This document shows, one piece after another, positions 50,007-58,019 of a stretch of 64,000 bases of DNA. The position numbers were made by a program, and so were the translations under genes. This DNA comes from Streptomyces cinnabarinus. GTDB taxonomy: Bacteria; Actinomycetota; Actinomycetes; Streptomycetales; Streptomycetaceae. The DNA lies in NCBI RefSeq assembly GCF_027270315.1, contig NZ_CP114413.1:3348001-3412000 (forward strand). Reading direction: 5' to 3'. Within the stretch, counting starts at the first letter, position 1. Each line of letters opens with the position of its first letter. Below the pieces are notes generated by a model. That model was given only the letters and a program-made list of their open reading frames with translations, was not told the origin of the DNA and did no database searches.

Positions 50007-50762
50007 TCAGGAGGCGGCGGTCGCGCGGGCGTCGTCGAGGGCGGCGAGGACGTGTCCCGCCACGGTGTCGGTGTTCTCCGGGTCGAGCAGATAGAAGTGC
50101 CCGCCCGGCAGGATCTCGATCCGGGCGTCCGGCGCCACCCGGGTGCGCCAGGCGTCCAGGCGTGCCGCCGGTACGAGCCGGTCCGCGGCCCCGCCGAGCA
50201 CGGTCACCGGCACCTCCGGCACCCGGTCGCGGCACAGTTCGGCGAACCGGGTCCCCAGGCTCAGGTCGGCGCGCAGCACCCGGAAGACATGCTCGCGCCA
50301 CTGGGGATCCGCCAGCACCTCGTCGGGCGTACCGCCGCCCTCGGCCACGATCCGGCCCAGCTCGGCGTCGCTCCACTCACCGGGATGCTCGGCCCGGGAC
50401 CCGCCCGGCAGCTGCGCGCTGATCACCAGCGCCGCGCACAGGCGCGGTTCGGCCAGCGCCACGGCGAGCGCGACCGATCCGCCGAGGCTGTGCCCGAGGA
50501 ACACGGTCGGCAGCGGCGCGCGGGCGCCCAGCTCCCGCCGTACGGCGGCCACCACGTCCGGCGGTGCGCACTCGGGGTCCTCGGTGAAACGGGTCTCGCG
50601 CCCGGGCAGGGTGAGCCCGAGTACCTCATGGCGGGTCGCGAAGAGCCTCGCCAGCGGTCGCAGCGTGCTCGGTCCCGCCCCGGAGTGCGGGAAGACGACG
50701 ACCCTGCCGACAGGCTGCCGGGGCGGCGGGCACAGGTCTCTGATCCACGGCCCCTCGGTCAT
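50007..50762 (-). CDS. Type II thioesterase 2
   Basis: A 251-residue type II thioesterase: VVVFPHSGAGPSTLRPLA, LPGRETRF, GHSLGGSV with the nucleophilic Ser, and PGGHFYLL with the His. It is the first full-length gene of the long minus-strand run. It differs well from the neighbour at 49210, so it is not a recent duplicate. One of the two could have a dedicated hydrolytic or acyl-transfer role instead of editing. Confidence 0.85.
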   Translation of the reverse strand: MTEGPWIRDLCPPPRQPVGRVVVFPHSGAGPSTLRPLARLFATRHEVLGLTLPGRETRFTEDPECAPPDVVAAVRRELGARAPLPTVFLGHSLGGSVALAVALAEPRLCAALVISAQLPGGSRAEHPGEWSDAELGRIVAEGGGTPDEVLADPQWREHVFRVLRADLSLGTRFAELCRDRVPEVPVTVLGGAADRLVPAARLDAWRTRVAPDARIEILPGGHFYLLDPENTDTVAGHVLAALDDARATAAS

Positions 50763-50768
50763 ACCGGG

Positions 50769-50822
50769 CTACTTCCAGCCCAGGTCAGGGGTGACGGACA
50801 GGGTGGCATGGGGGGAAAGCAT
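50769..50822 (-). CDS. Candidate 17-residue small ORF at the head of the NRPS run
   Basis: An ATG at 50822 with ggag 7 nt upstream opens a 17-codon frame with high third-position GC, ending in TAG 6 nt before the thioesterase ATG. The peptide begins MLSPHATL and ends PDLGWK; the small ORF before the YqcI gene ends NDLGWG. It could be a translated leader that sets coupling for the operon. The evidence is thin because of its length. Confidence 0.3.
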   Translation of the reverse strand: MLSPHATLSVTPDLGWK

Positions 50823-51032
50823 GGATCTGCTCCAACTTGATACAGAAGAACCGGCCTTGTGAGCTTCCCTGGCAGCCTAGACATCCAAGATCATCGAATG
50901 CGGGCCGAGCGCCTGGCGGACCTGCGCCAAACGAAAAGCGACAGGGGAACAGAAGCGGTGAAAGCGGCTGAAACACCCCGACCGTCGGCCGCGTAGAGTC
51001 GACAACCCCTGCCCCGCGGAAAGGACTTCACC

Positions 51033-51992
51033 GTGCCGCTGCGCTGTGCCGTGCTCGACGACTTCCAGCAGGTCGCGACCGGGCTCGTCGACTGGTCGCC
51101 GATCGCCGAGGACGTCGAGGTGGTCTCCTTCGGCTTCCACTTCGCCGACGAGGACGCCCTCGCCGCGGCGCTCGCCGAGTTCGACATCGTGGTCACCCTG
51201 CGCGAGCGGGTCCCCTTCCCCGCCGCCCTGTTCGCCAGGCTGCCCCGGCTGCGTCTGCTCATCGCCTCCGGCATGCGCAACAGCGTCATCGACTACGGCG
51301 CCGCCGAGGCCCACGGCGTCACGGTCTGCGGTACGGCCAGCTCCTCGACCCCGCCGGTGGAACTGACCTGGGCGCTGCTGCTGGGCCTGGCCCGCGGCCT
51401 GGTCGAGGAGAGCACCGCGCTGCGCACCGGCGGCCCCTGGCAGTCGACCGTCGGCGCCGATCTGCACGGCCGCCGCCTGGGCCTGCTCGGCCTGGGAAAG
51501 ATCGGCGGCAAAGTCGCCCGGGTCGGCCTCGCCTTCGGTATGCGCGTCAGCGCCTGGAGCCAGAACCTCACCGGGGAACGCGCGGACGAGGTGGGTGTCG
51601 AGAAGGCCGCGAGCAAGGATGACCTCCTCGCCACCAGCGACTTCGTCTCGGTCCACCTCGCCCTCGGCGAACGCACCCGCGGTCTGCTCGGCGCCCCCGA
51701 ACTCGCCCTGCTCAAGCCCACCGCCTACCTGGTCAACACCTCCCGCGCGGCCATCGTCGACCAGGACGCCCTGCTCGCCGCCCTGCACTCGGGCCGCATC
51801 GCGGGCGCGGCCGTGGACGTCTTCGACACCGAGCCGCTCCCCGCCGACCACCCGATGCGCACGGCCCCCCGCCTCCTGGCCACCCCGCACCTCGGCTATG
51901 TCTCCGAGGCCAACTACCGCGCCTACTACGGCCAGGCGGTCGAGAACATCCGGGCCTACCTCGCGGGCTCGCCCCTGCGACGACTCCCCTGA
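51033..51992 (+). CDS. D-2-hydroxyacid dehydrogenase
   Basis: A 319-residue NAD-dependent dehydrogenase: nucleotide-binding GLLGLGKIGGKVARVG, VNTSRAAIVDQDALLAAL with the catalytic Arg, and the His in ATPHLGYV. It starts at a GTG after ggaaagg and is divergent from the thioesterase/NRPS run, with about 210 bp of shared upstream DNA. This is a stand-alone gene common in Streptomyces and probably marks the edge of the biosynthetic region. Substrate unknown. Confidence 0.85.
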   Translation: MPLRCAVLDDFQQVATGLVDWSPIAEDVEVVSFGFHFADEDALAAALAEFDIVVTLRERVPFPAALFARLPRLRLLIASGMRNSVIDYGAAEAHGVTVCGTASSSTPPVELTWALLLGLARGLVEESTALRTGGPWQSTVGADLHGRRLGLLGLGKIGGKVARVGLAFGMRVSAWSQNLTGERADEVGVEKAASKDDLLATSDFVSVHLALGERTRGLLGAPELALLKPTAYLVNTSRAAIVDQDALLAALHSGRIAGAAVDVFDTEPLPADHPMRTAPRLLATPHLGYVSEANYRAYYGQAVENIRAYLAGSPLRRLP

Positions 51993-52147
51993 CACCCCCG
52001 TCGCACCCCCACCGCACCCCCGCTCGGCTCAACGCCGGGGGTGATCCCGGCGGCATCGGCGTGACCCCCCGCGATCAACGGCGTTGTAGGGGAAGTGCGG
52101 CGGCGCGAACTGCCGCCGTCGAGCTCACCGAGTCAAAGGAGAAGTTG

Positions 52148-52438
52148 ATGTCTCGCATCGCGAAGGCAGCCGCTGTAGCCGTCGGCACCAGTGCCATGGT
52201 GGTCGGCGGGGCCGGAATGGCCCTGGCGGACGCGGGCGCAGACGGCACGGCCGCGCACTCGCCCGGCGTCGCCTCGGGCAACGTCATCCAGGTCCCGGTC
52301 CACGTCCCCGTCAACCTGTGCGGGAACACCGTCAACGTGATCGCCCTGCTGAACCCGGCCTTCGGCAACACCTGCGTCAACGCCGACGACCACAAGGACA
52401 AGCACGGCGGCGGCCACGGCAACGGCTACGGCGACTGA
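52148..52438 (+). CDS. Short chaplin with His/Gly-rich tail
   Basis: A 96-residue secreted protein: signal peptide about 1-28 (AAAVAVGTSAMVVGG..ALA), then one chaplin domain SGNVIQVPVHVPVNLCGN plus TVNVIALLNPAFGNTC with the two conserved Cys. Chaplins assemble as amyloid on aerial hyphae and spores and lower surface tension. The extra tail (DDHKDKHGGGHGNGYGD) is not seen in the other chaplin at 57365 and could bind metal. The ATG is preceded by aaaggag. A hairpin terminator follows. Confidence 0.93.
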   Translation: MSRIAKAAAVAVGTSAMVVGGAGMALADAGADGTAAHSPGVASGNVIQVPVHVPVNLCGNTVNVIALLNPAFGNTCVNADDHKDKHGGGHGNGYGD

Positions 52439-52453
52439 CACCCTCGTACGGAC

Positions 52454-52485
52454 AGAGCCCCGGCACCTCCGAGCGCCGGGGCTCT
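52454..52485. terminator. Terminator between the chaplin and tyrosinase genes
   Basis: An 11-bp perfect stem (agagccccggc with gccggggctct) and 10-nt loop lies between the convergent chaplin and melC2 genes and can serve both strands. Confidence 0.8.
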
Positions 52486-52511
52486 TCCCATGTCTCACGC
52501 CTGCGGCTGTC

Positions 52512-53378
52512 TCACGCGTACCGGTAGATCCGGCTGACGTCCTCCAGCTGGTCCGGCGTCAGGTCCCACGGCGGCAGCTTCTCCTGGCGGGCGACGATCC
52601 GCCCCCGCTGCTCGTTCCCGGCCCCGGGCGGCTTCGCGGGGAGATAGCGGTGCACCCGGTGCCGCCGCTGCCAGCGCGTCCAGCACAGGTCGATGAAGGC
52701 GTGGTGCATCCAGAACACCGGGTCGTTGACGGAGGCGCCGCCGACCATGTCCCCGCCCACCCAGCGGTGCACCCGGTTGTGGTTGCGCCAGGCCACCGGA
52801 CCACGACCCGCGCCCCACCCCTCCAGCTTGTTGCGGAACCCCTTGCGGACGGTGGAGTCCCACGGCGCGGCGTCGTAGACCGGATCCGACAGCGCCCACT
52901 CCAGATCGCTCCTGGTCGGCAGCGCGATCGGATCGCGCCGCCGTCCGAGGTCCCGGGTGAGGAACCGCCCGTCCGTCACGCTCTCCCTGATCGTCCAGTT
53001 GCCCTCCGCGTAGGCGAACGGCCCGGTCATCACCTGCCGGTCGGTGGTCCGCCCGGTGCCCCCGAGCAGATCCGCCGTCCAGGGCACGGCACCGGCGGTC
53101 CGGTCCTTGGTCCAGTCCCAGTACGGCAGCGTCACCGAGGAGTCCACCCGGCGCAGCGCCCGCTCCAGATCCAGCAGGAACTGCCGGTGCCAGGGCAGGA
53201 AGGAGGGCGTCATATGGGCCGTACGCAGTCCGCCCTCGCCGTCGGAGACGTAGTACTCGATGTGCGTCCGCACGAACTCGTCGTACTCGCCCCGCCGTTT
53301 GACCTCTAGGAACGCCTTCACCAGCCGCCGCCGCTCGGTGCGGGTCAGCGTGCTGACGTCCTTACGCGTGTACGCCAT
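52512..53378 (-). CDS. melC2: Tyrosinase (MelC2-like)
   Basis: A 288-residue type 3 copper enzyme. CuA ligands are in the first His-rich part (HMTPSFLPWHRQFLLDLE contains two of them) and CuB ligands in HNRVHRWVGG and WMHHAFIDLCW. It oxidises tyrosine to dopaquinone for melanin. It has no signal of its own and relies on MelC1 as copper chaperone and secretion partner. The ATG lies within the end of melC1, so the two are coupled. Confidence 0.9.
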   Translation of the reverse strand: MAYTRKDVSTLTRTERRRLVKAFLEVKRRGEYDEFVRTHIEYYVSDGEGGLRTAHMTPSFLPWHRQFLLDLERALRRVDSSVTLPYWDWTKDRTAGAVPWTADLLGGTGRTTDRQVMTGPFAYAEGNWTIRESVTDGRFLTRDLGRRRDPIALPTRSDLEWALSDPVYDAAPWDSTVRKGFRNKLEGWGAGRGPVAWRNHNRVHRWVGGDMVGGASVNDPVFWMHHAFIDLCWTRWQRRHRVHRYLPAKPPGAGNEQRGRIVARQEKLPPWDLTPDQLEDVSRIYRYA

Positions 53379-53835
53379 GCTGTTCCCCCGTGTCCGTCCC
53401 GGTGTCCCGCAGCCGCACCCCCGGCCCCAGTTCGTCGACGGCACCCCGGGCCGCGTCCAGGGGGGTGGCGTAGGAGCGGTAGTGGTCGATCATGCTCAGC
53501 CAGGAGCCGTCGGCCCGACGCATCAGATGCAGGCGTACGCCGTCGACGGTGACGTGCCACTGCGCGGCGCCGTCGCGGCCGTCCGAGGTGCGGATGCCCC
53601 GGAGGTGGCGGCCCCGATAGGTCTCGTCGAAGGCCAGCTCGCCGGGCTTGTCCCCGCCCTGGACCGTGCCCGGCCGGGAGGCCGCGACGACCGGCGCCAG
53701 CACCAGCGCCCCGGCCGCGACCAGCAACCCCCGCAGCATGTCCCGGCGCCCGCCGTGCACCGGGCCGGTTCTCGCCTTCCGCTGCGTTCCCGGCTGCGTC
53801 CCCACGGCCATTCCACCGACGCCCACGACCATCAT
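53362..53835 (-). CDS. melC1: Tyrosinase cofactor/copper chaperone (MelC1-like)
   Basis: A 157-residue protein with a twin-arginine-like signal (GGRRDMLRGLLVAAGALVL) after an unusually long N-terminus. The MelC1 core is FDETYRGRHLRGI and VDGVRLHLMRRADGSWLSM in part. It loads copper into tyrosinase and carries it through the Tat pathway. The start at 53835 has gaggag just upstream. Confidence 0.88.
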   Translation of the reverse strand: MMVVGVGGMAVGTQPGTQRKARTGPVHGGRRDMLRGLLVAAGALVLAPVVAASRPGTVQGGDKPGELAFDETYRGRHLRGIRTSDGRDGAAQWHVTVDGVRLHLMRRADGSWLSMIDHYRSYATPLDAARGAVDELGPGVRLRDTGTDTGEQHGVHA

Positions 53836-53916
53836 GTGCTCCTCATCCAGTTGGTTTGTCGTAGCGGTAACCCCTCGGTGCTCACCCCGGTCACCGCACG
53901 TCCTCCGGACAGCCGA

Positions 53917-53949
53917 AGGGCCCGGTCGGCGCCGCGCGCCCCGGGCCCT
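53917..53949 (-). terminator. Hairpin after the secreted-protein gene
   Basis: A 9-bp stem (agggcccgg / ccgggccct) with a GC-rich 15-nt loop, 13 bp past the stop of the minus-strand gene ending at 53963. Confidence 0.6.
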
Positions 53950-53962
53950 GGCGACGAGGCGG

Positions 53963-54475
53963 CTACAGGCCGGGGCCCGCCGCCAGGTCGGCGCCCGTCA
54001 CGGTCTGGACGACCGGGGCGAGCAGGCCCACCTGCGGCAGCTTGAGCTCGGGCAGCCCGAAGTTCTCCGGGTTCGGCGGGGTCAGCGGGGCGTCCAGGGT
54101 CAGGCCCGGCGCCAGGGTGCGCAGGTCGGAGGCCGGGGCGTCGACACCGACGTGGTCGAAGTGGTCGCCGAGCAGGTGCGGCAGCGGGGTGCGCAGGCCG
54201 AGGCCCGGCAGGCCGCCGCTCACCGGGAGCTGCGGGACGACCCGCTCGGGGATGAGCCGGCCCTCGACGTAGCGCGGGCCCTCGGGGGCGCCCGGCATCG
54301 GCACCGGCACCTCGCCGCCGATCGTCGGCAGTTCGATGTTGAGGGACTTCTCCACGCCGTCCAGCGGCACCGGGACCGGGACCGTGCCGACCGCGGCGGC
54401 CGGAGCGGCGCTGGCCACCGCCGCCGCGACGCCCGTCACGACGGCGACAAGAGTTCCTCGGGTGGTCGACTTCAT
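53963..54475 (-). CDS. Secreted protein of unknown function
   Basis: A 170-residue protein with a clear Sec signal peptide (MKSTTRGTLVAVVTGVAAAV then APAAA). The mature part is rich in Pro, Leu and Gly (VPVPVPLDG; LGLRTPLPHLLG) without cysteines or a known domain. Similar proteins seem common among Streptomyces surface genes, but I do not recognise a family function. It stands alone between melC1 and the VKOR gene and is followed by a hairpin. Confidence 0.75.
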   Translation of the reverse strand: MKSTTRGTLVAVVTGVAAAVASAAPAAAVGTVPVPVPLDGVEKSLNIELPTIGGEVPVPMPGAPEGPRYVEGRLIPERVVPQLPVSGGLPGLGLRTPLPHLLGDHFDHVGVDAPASDLRTLAPGLTLDAPLTPPNPENFGLPELKLPQVGLLAPVVQTVTGADLAAGPGL

Positions 54476-54592
54476 ATCGGCTGCGGCCCCTTCCAGGGTT
54501 CGGTGGATCGACGTCCGTACCGCACAACGACTCCGCGAACGTCACGAGCGCACAATTCCCCCGAGTGCCGCAGTAGTACGACCTACGTCCTG

Positions 54593-55198
54593 TCAGCTGG
54601 TCCAGAAGTCCCACCAGCGGGTCAGGATCAGCATCCCGACGACCCCGAGGTGCAGCACCGCCACCGCCCAGGTGAACTCCTCGAAGAACGTCACCAACCA
54701 GCCCGGGGCGGGCACGAGTCGGCGGGTGACGAGGTGCGAGGTGACGTACCAGAAGAGGATGATCGTCGCGATCCACGCCAGACAGCACCACAGGCACAGG
54801 GCGTTGATCCGGTACAGCGACTCGAACTGGAGCCATGAGACGAACCCGACGCCGAACAGACAGCCCGCCTCGAAGCCGAGCCAGTACCAGCGCGGGAATT
54901 GCGCCCCGGCCAGCAGGCTGACACCGACGCAGATGACGACGCCGTAGGCGACCAGGCCCAGCATCGGGTTGGGGAACCCGAAGGCCTCGGCCTGGTCGCT
55001 CTCCATCACGCTGCCGCAGGACACCACCGGGTTCAGGCTGCATCCCGGAGTGAAGTCCGGGTCCTCCAGCAGCTTGAACTTGTCGATGGTGATGACCCAG
55101 GAGGCCAGCAGCCCGGCGGCGCCGGTGAGCACCAGCAGCAGGGCGAACCCCCACCCCGCGCCCACGGTCCGCGCGGGCCGTCCCGCGGTCGTGGCCAT
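54593..55198 (-). CDS. Vitamin K epoxide reductase (VKOR) family membrane protein
   Basis: A 201-residue protein with four to five membrane segments. The outer cysteine pair is CSLNPVVSCGS and the active CxxC is in NALCLWC. Bacterial VKOR homologues reoxidise DsbA-like proteins with quinone and thus help disulfide formation outside the cytoplasm, relevant for secreted proteins such as chaplins. The ATG lies at the stop of the upstream gene. Confidence 0.87.
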   Translation of the reverse strand: MATTAGRPARTVGAGWGFALLLVLTGAAGLLASWVITIDKFKLLEDPDFTPGCSLNPVVSCGSVMESDQAEAFGFPNPMLGLVAYGVVICVGVSLLAGAQFPRWYWLGFEAGCLFGVGFVSWLQFESLYRINALCLWCCLAWIATIILFWYVTSHLVTRRLVPAPGWLVTFFEEFTWAVAVLHLGVVGMLILTRWWDFWTS

Positions 55199-55695
55199 CA
55201 GCCGCGCAGGCTGCGGGCCGGCAGCACTACGTGCGCGGCGGCGTCCAGGGTCTCGGTGGCACCGGCGAACGCGGCCAGCGCCTCCGGGTCGACCGGCTTG
55301 CCGGGCTCGGCCTCGGGCCAGGGGCGGGTGGTGAACACGAAGTAGGCGAAGCCGCGTTCGCCGACCGCCTCCAGCCACTCGGGCGGCGGGGTGCACTGGG
55401 CGTTGAAGCCGGTCATGCTGACGACGGCCTGACCGGCCTCGACGAGCAGGCTGACTGGGAGGCTGGGCCGGGAGGCGCCGTCGACGAGCTCACCGCCGAC
55501 CGGCAGGCCGTTGTTCTCCAGGAGCGCTTCGACGGCCCTGGCCGAGCCCTCCGGGCCCGCGGTTCCGTCGCCGAGGGTGTAGGCGAGCAGATAGGGCATG
55601 TCGCCGCCGGGGGCCTCGCCGCTCCAGGCCATCACGACGAGCGTGCCGAGTTCGGCGGCGTTGAAGGCGCGGTTTTCGCTTGAGGTTGAGGTCAC
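55198..55695 (-). CDS. Conserved actinobacterial protein (DUF5949-like)
   Basis: A 165-residue cytoplasmic protein from the GTG at 55695. Recognisable stretches are LGTLVVMAWSGEAPGGDMPY and NGLPVGGELVDGASRPSLPV. I believe it belongs to a Streptomyces family of unknown function (DUF5949), but this is from memory. It is coupled to the VKOR gene. Confidence 0.7.
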   Translation of the reverse strand: MTSTSSENRAFNAAELGTLVVMAWSGEAPGGDMPYLLAYTLGDGTAGPEGSARAVEALLENNGLPVGGELVDGASRPSLPVSLLVEAGQAVVSMTGFNAQCTPPPEWLEAVGERGFAYFVFTTRPWPEAEPGKPVDPEALAAFAGATETLDAAAHVVLPARSLRG

Positions 55696-55817
55696 CGCGC
55701 GACCATATCGACGCCCCGGAAGGCCCCCACGGCCCTTCTCACCCGACCGGGCGACGCCCCGCGCGCTGTCCACACGAACGAGTTACGCACCCCTCGAACA
55801 GCCCCGCCGGCACACAT

Positions 55818-55854
55818 CGAGGGCCGATTCCGTACGGCACGGAATCGGCCCTCG
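55818..55854 (-). terminator. Strong hairpin terminator
   Basis: A 16-bp perfect stem (55818-55833 with 55839-55854) and 5-nt loop, 24 bp past the stop of the small secreted-protein gene at 55879. Confidence 0.85.
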
Positions 55855-55878
55855 TGGCTCCGGAACGACCGGAGGAGT

Positions 55879-56166
55879 TCAGCTCTGGAGCGGGAGACCG
55901 CCGAGCAGTCCGCCCTGGTTCAGCGCGCCGGTGGCGCCCTTCACGGTGTTGAGCACGGAGTCCTTGTTCTCGGTGTCGAGCGCGTCCGACTGGTGCTGGA
56001 GCGGCAGCGCGTCGGTGGCCGTGAGGCGACCGCTGGTGAGCGTGTTCACGGCGCCGTTGAGGCTGGTGGGCGTCAGATCGGCGGTGCTGTTGGCGAACGC
56101 GGGTGCGGCGGCTCCGGCGACGACCAGGGAACCGGCGACGACAGCGGCGGCCTTCAGGGACTTCAT
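55879..56166 (-). CDS. Small secreted protein of unknown function
   Basis: A 95-residue protein with a Sec signal (MKSLKAAAVVAGSLVVAGAA..AFA). The mature part of about 70 residues is polar, without Cys (TADLTPTSLNGAVNTLTSG; TGALNQGGLLGGLP). It lies between chaplin and VKOR genes with its own terminator. It is rodlin- or chaplin-neighbour-like in size but lacks their motifs. ggaacacg lies upstream of the ATG. Confidence 0.75.
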   Translation of the reverse strand: MKSLKAAAVVAGSLVVAGAAAPAFANSTADLTPTSLNGAVNTLTSGRLTATDALPLQHQSDALDTENKDSVLNTVKGATGALNQGGLLGGLPLQS

Positions 56167-56291
56167 CGTGTTCCTTTCTTCGGCAACTGCCGTGCCTAAC
56201 GACCTTGTTCCGCAGCGGAAACCCCGGGCCCGCATCCTCATATGAGATCCCTGAGGCCCCGAGTCCCTGATATCAGCGCGGAAAGAGAAGC

Positions 56292-56328
56292 AGCCGTCGT
56301 GCCGACCGAATCGGCCGGCACGACGGCT
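56292..56328 (-). terminator. Hairpin terminator
   Basis: A 13-bp perfect stem (agccgtcgtgccg / cggcacgacggct), 12 bp past the stop of the minus-strand gene ending at 56341. Confidence 0.8.
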
Positions 56329-56340
56329 CTCGGGGTTTCC

Positions 56341-57111
56341 CTAGGACGCGGGCAGCAGCCCACCGCCGACCGGGAGTTGCGGCGTGGCGATCGGCAGGCT
56401 CGGCAGCGCGGGCAGTCCGGCCAGGCTCGGGGCGGGCAGTCCGCCGCCGAGCAGAGTGGCGGCGACCAGGTTGACCAGGCCGGTCACCACAGCGGTGGCG
56501 GCCGGGAGGACCGCGGCGACGTTTCCGGAGGTGACCGCCGCGAGCAGCGAGTCGACTGCCTTCTGGAGCCCGGCCAGGGCGTCGGCGACCAGATCGGCCG
56601 GGAGCTCGGCGGACGGCGCCTTGGAGTCGTCGCTCTTGCCGAGCGTCGGCAGGGCCGGCGTCGCGGGCAGCGTGGTCGGCGTCGCCGGGAGGGCGGGCGT
56701 GGCCGAGGTCGCCGGGGTGGCCGGGGCGGCGGGCACGGTCGAGCTCGACGTCGAGGTCCCCGGGACGGCGACGGCCGGCGGGGCGACCGGGGCCACGGCG
56801 GTGGCCTTGGCGATGGCGTCCTTCACGGCCTGGCCGAGCTTCTGCGCGTCCGCGGCGGGCAGTTGGCCGTTCTCGGCCTTGAGCGCGGCGTTCAGCAGCT
56901 CGGTGACCGGGGTGAGCACACCACCGACACCGCCCAGGGACTTGACCTGGGCGAGCAGCGCGTCCGCGCCGGGGACGGGCGCATGGGACGCCGCGTGGGT
57001 GCGCTCACGGGCGGAGTCGTCGGCAGCGGCGGCGGCTGGACCGGCGATTCCGATCAGGAGGGTGGCGCTGAGTGCGGAGACCGCGATACGCCGTGCGGGC
57101 AGGGCACGCAT
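56341..57111 (-). CDS. Secreted Ala/Pro/Thr-rich protein
   Basis: A 256-residue protein with Sec signal (VSALSATLLIGIAGPAAAA). The mature part contains a helical segment (LLNAALKAENGQLPAADAQ), a low-complexity Pro-Ala-Thr linker around residues 120-165, and a Leu/Ala-rich C-terminus ending LPVGGGLLPAS. No catalytic motif. Probably a surface protein expressed with chaplins during aerial growth. The gene stands alone with a terminator. Confidence 0.75.
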   Translation of the reverse strand: MRALPARRIAVSALSATLLIGIAGPAAAAADDSARERTHAASHAPVPGADALLAQVKSLGGVGGVLTPVTELLNAALKAENGQLPAADAQKLGQAVKDAIAKATAVAPVAPPAVAVPGTSTSSSTVPAAPATPATSATPALPATPTTLPATPALPTLGKSDDSKAPSAELPADLVADALAGLQKAVDSLLAAVTSGNVAAVLPAATAVVTGLVNLVAATLLGGGLPAPSLAGLPALPSLPIATPQLPVGGGLLPAS

Positions 57112-57298
57112 GGGTGTTCCTTTCGGTGGTGCTTCGGATCTTGTGCCCACCGTGAAAGCGCTCACCGCGCTCTGCAACCGTTCGAACGCCCACCGTAACC
57201 GCCCGAACGCCGTTTCGATGACGTCATGCCTGGTGAGGGGGCTTGTCAAGGCGACATGGCCGGTCCGCCGCACGAATGCCCCATTCGGGTCAACGCAA

Positions 57299-57344
57299 AC
57301 CGGCCGCCCCCCGCCGTGACGGATCCACGGAGGGGGCGGCCGGT
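57299..57344 (-). terminator. Terminator after the second chaplin gene
   Basis: A 13-bp stem (accggccgccccc / gggggcggccggt) continued by an inner short stem, 21 bp past the chaplin stop. Confidence 0.82.
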
Positions 57345-57364
57345 AAGAGGGTCTCGCGGCTACG

Positions 57365-57604
57365 TCAGTCGTTGACGCAGGTGTTGCCGAACGCGGGGTT
57401 CAGCAGGCCGATCACGTTGACCGTGTTGCCGCAGACGTTGACCGGGATGTGAACCGGGACCTGAACAACGTTGCCCGACAGCACGCCCGGGGAGTGGGCG
57501 GCGCCGCCGCCCGCGCCGGCGTCGGCGGCGGCGATACCGGCGCCACCCGCAACAGCCGCAGCGGCAACGGACGTAAGGACCAGGCCCTTCGCGATACGGG
57601 ACAT
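57365..57604 (-). CDS. Short chaplin
   Basis: A 79-residue secreted protein: signal peptide to about residue 27, then SGNVVQVPVHIPVNVCGN and TVNVIGLLNPAFGNTCVND with both conserved Cys. It is a standard single-domain short chaplin (ChpD-H type). It differs from the chaplin at 52148 by lacking the charged tail. The ATG has aaggag upstream. Confidence 0.94.
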   Translation of the reverse strand: MSRIAKGLVLTSVAAAAVAGGAGIAAADAGAGGGAAHSPGVLSGNVVQVPVHIPVNVCGNTVNVIGLLNPAFGNTCVND

Positions 57605-58019
57605 GGAGAAGTGCTCCTTGGGGTTGAAAACACCCGGGCGGGGATGCCCGGCGCTGTGTCAACGCGTGACGCGCACGGGGGTTGTGCCGCCAAAGGAGTG
57701 ATCTCCCGCCGGCCGGGCTTCACCATTCCGACACACTTGCCAGGTTTCGACGGATCAATCCGTATCACCACTAGAGTTGCGGACCTCCCGAAACATCCTT
57801 ATTGCCCGCAAATAACACCTTCGGAAAGAACAGACGATCAGTCAACGGGGGCGGCTCCGGCGGAGCGTGCGCCCGCGCATGGTGACCAGCCGGGCTTCCG
57901 GCTCGTTTCCCAGCGGGACGCAGTGTGGACCGGCGTGCTGTTGGCCGCCGTCGACGCCCGGAGCCGAGGCGTGATCCCGCCCGTCCCTGAGCGACACCCG
58001 TGAGCGAGGAAACCGCGCA
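57605..58019. promoter_or_regulatory. Divergent intergenic region, chaplin / exopolysaccharide operon
   Basis: 415 bp without a supported gene. The left part carries the chaplin 5' leader and ribosome site. The middle (about 57720-57840) is relatively AT-rich (caccactagagttgcgg; ttattgcccgcaaataac) and likely holds promoters for both directions. I cannot place -10/-35 elements with confidence. Confidence 0.5.

Noticed and set aside
57200..57235. TGACGTCA-containing palindrome as a regulator site
   Set aside because: It is only an 8-bp dyad in a 187-bp gap before a secreted-protein gene; such short dyads are expected by chance.
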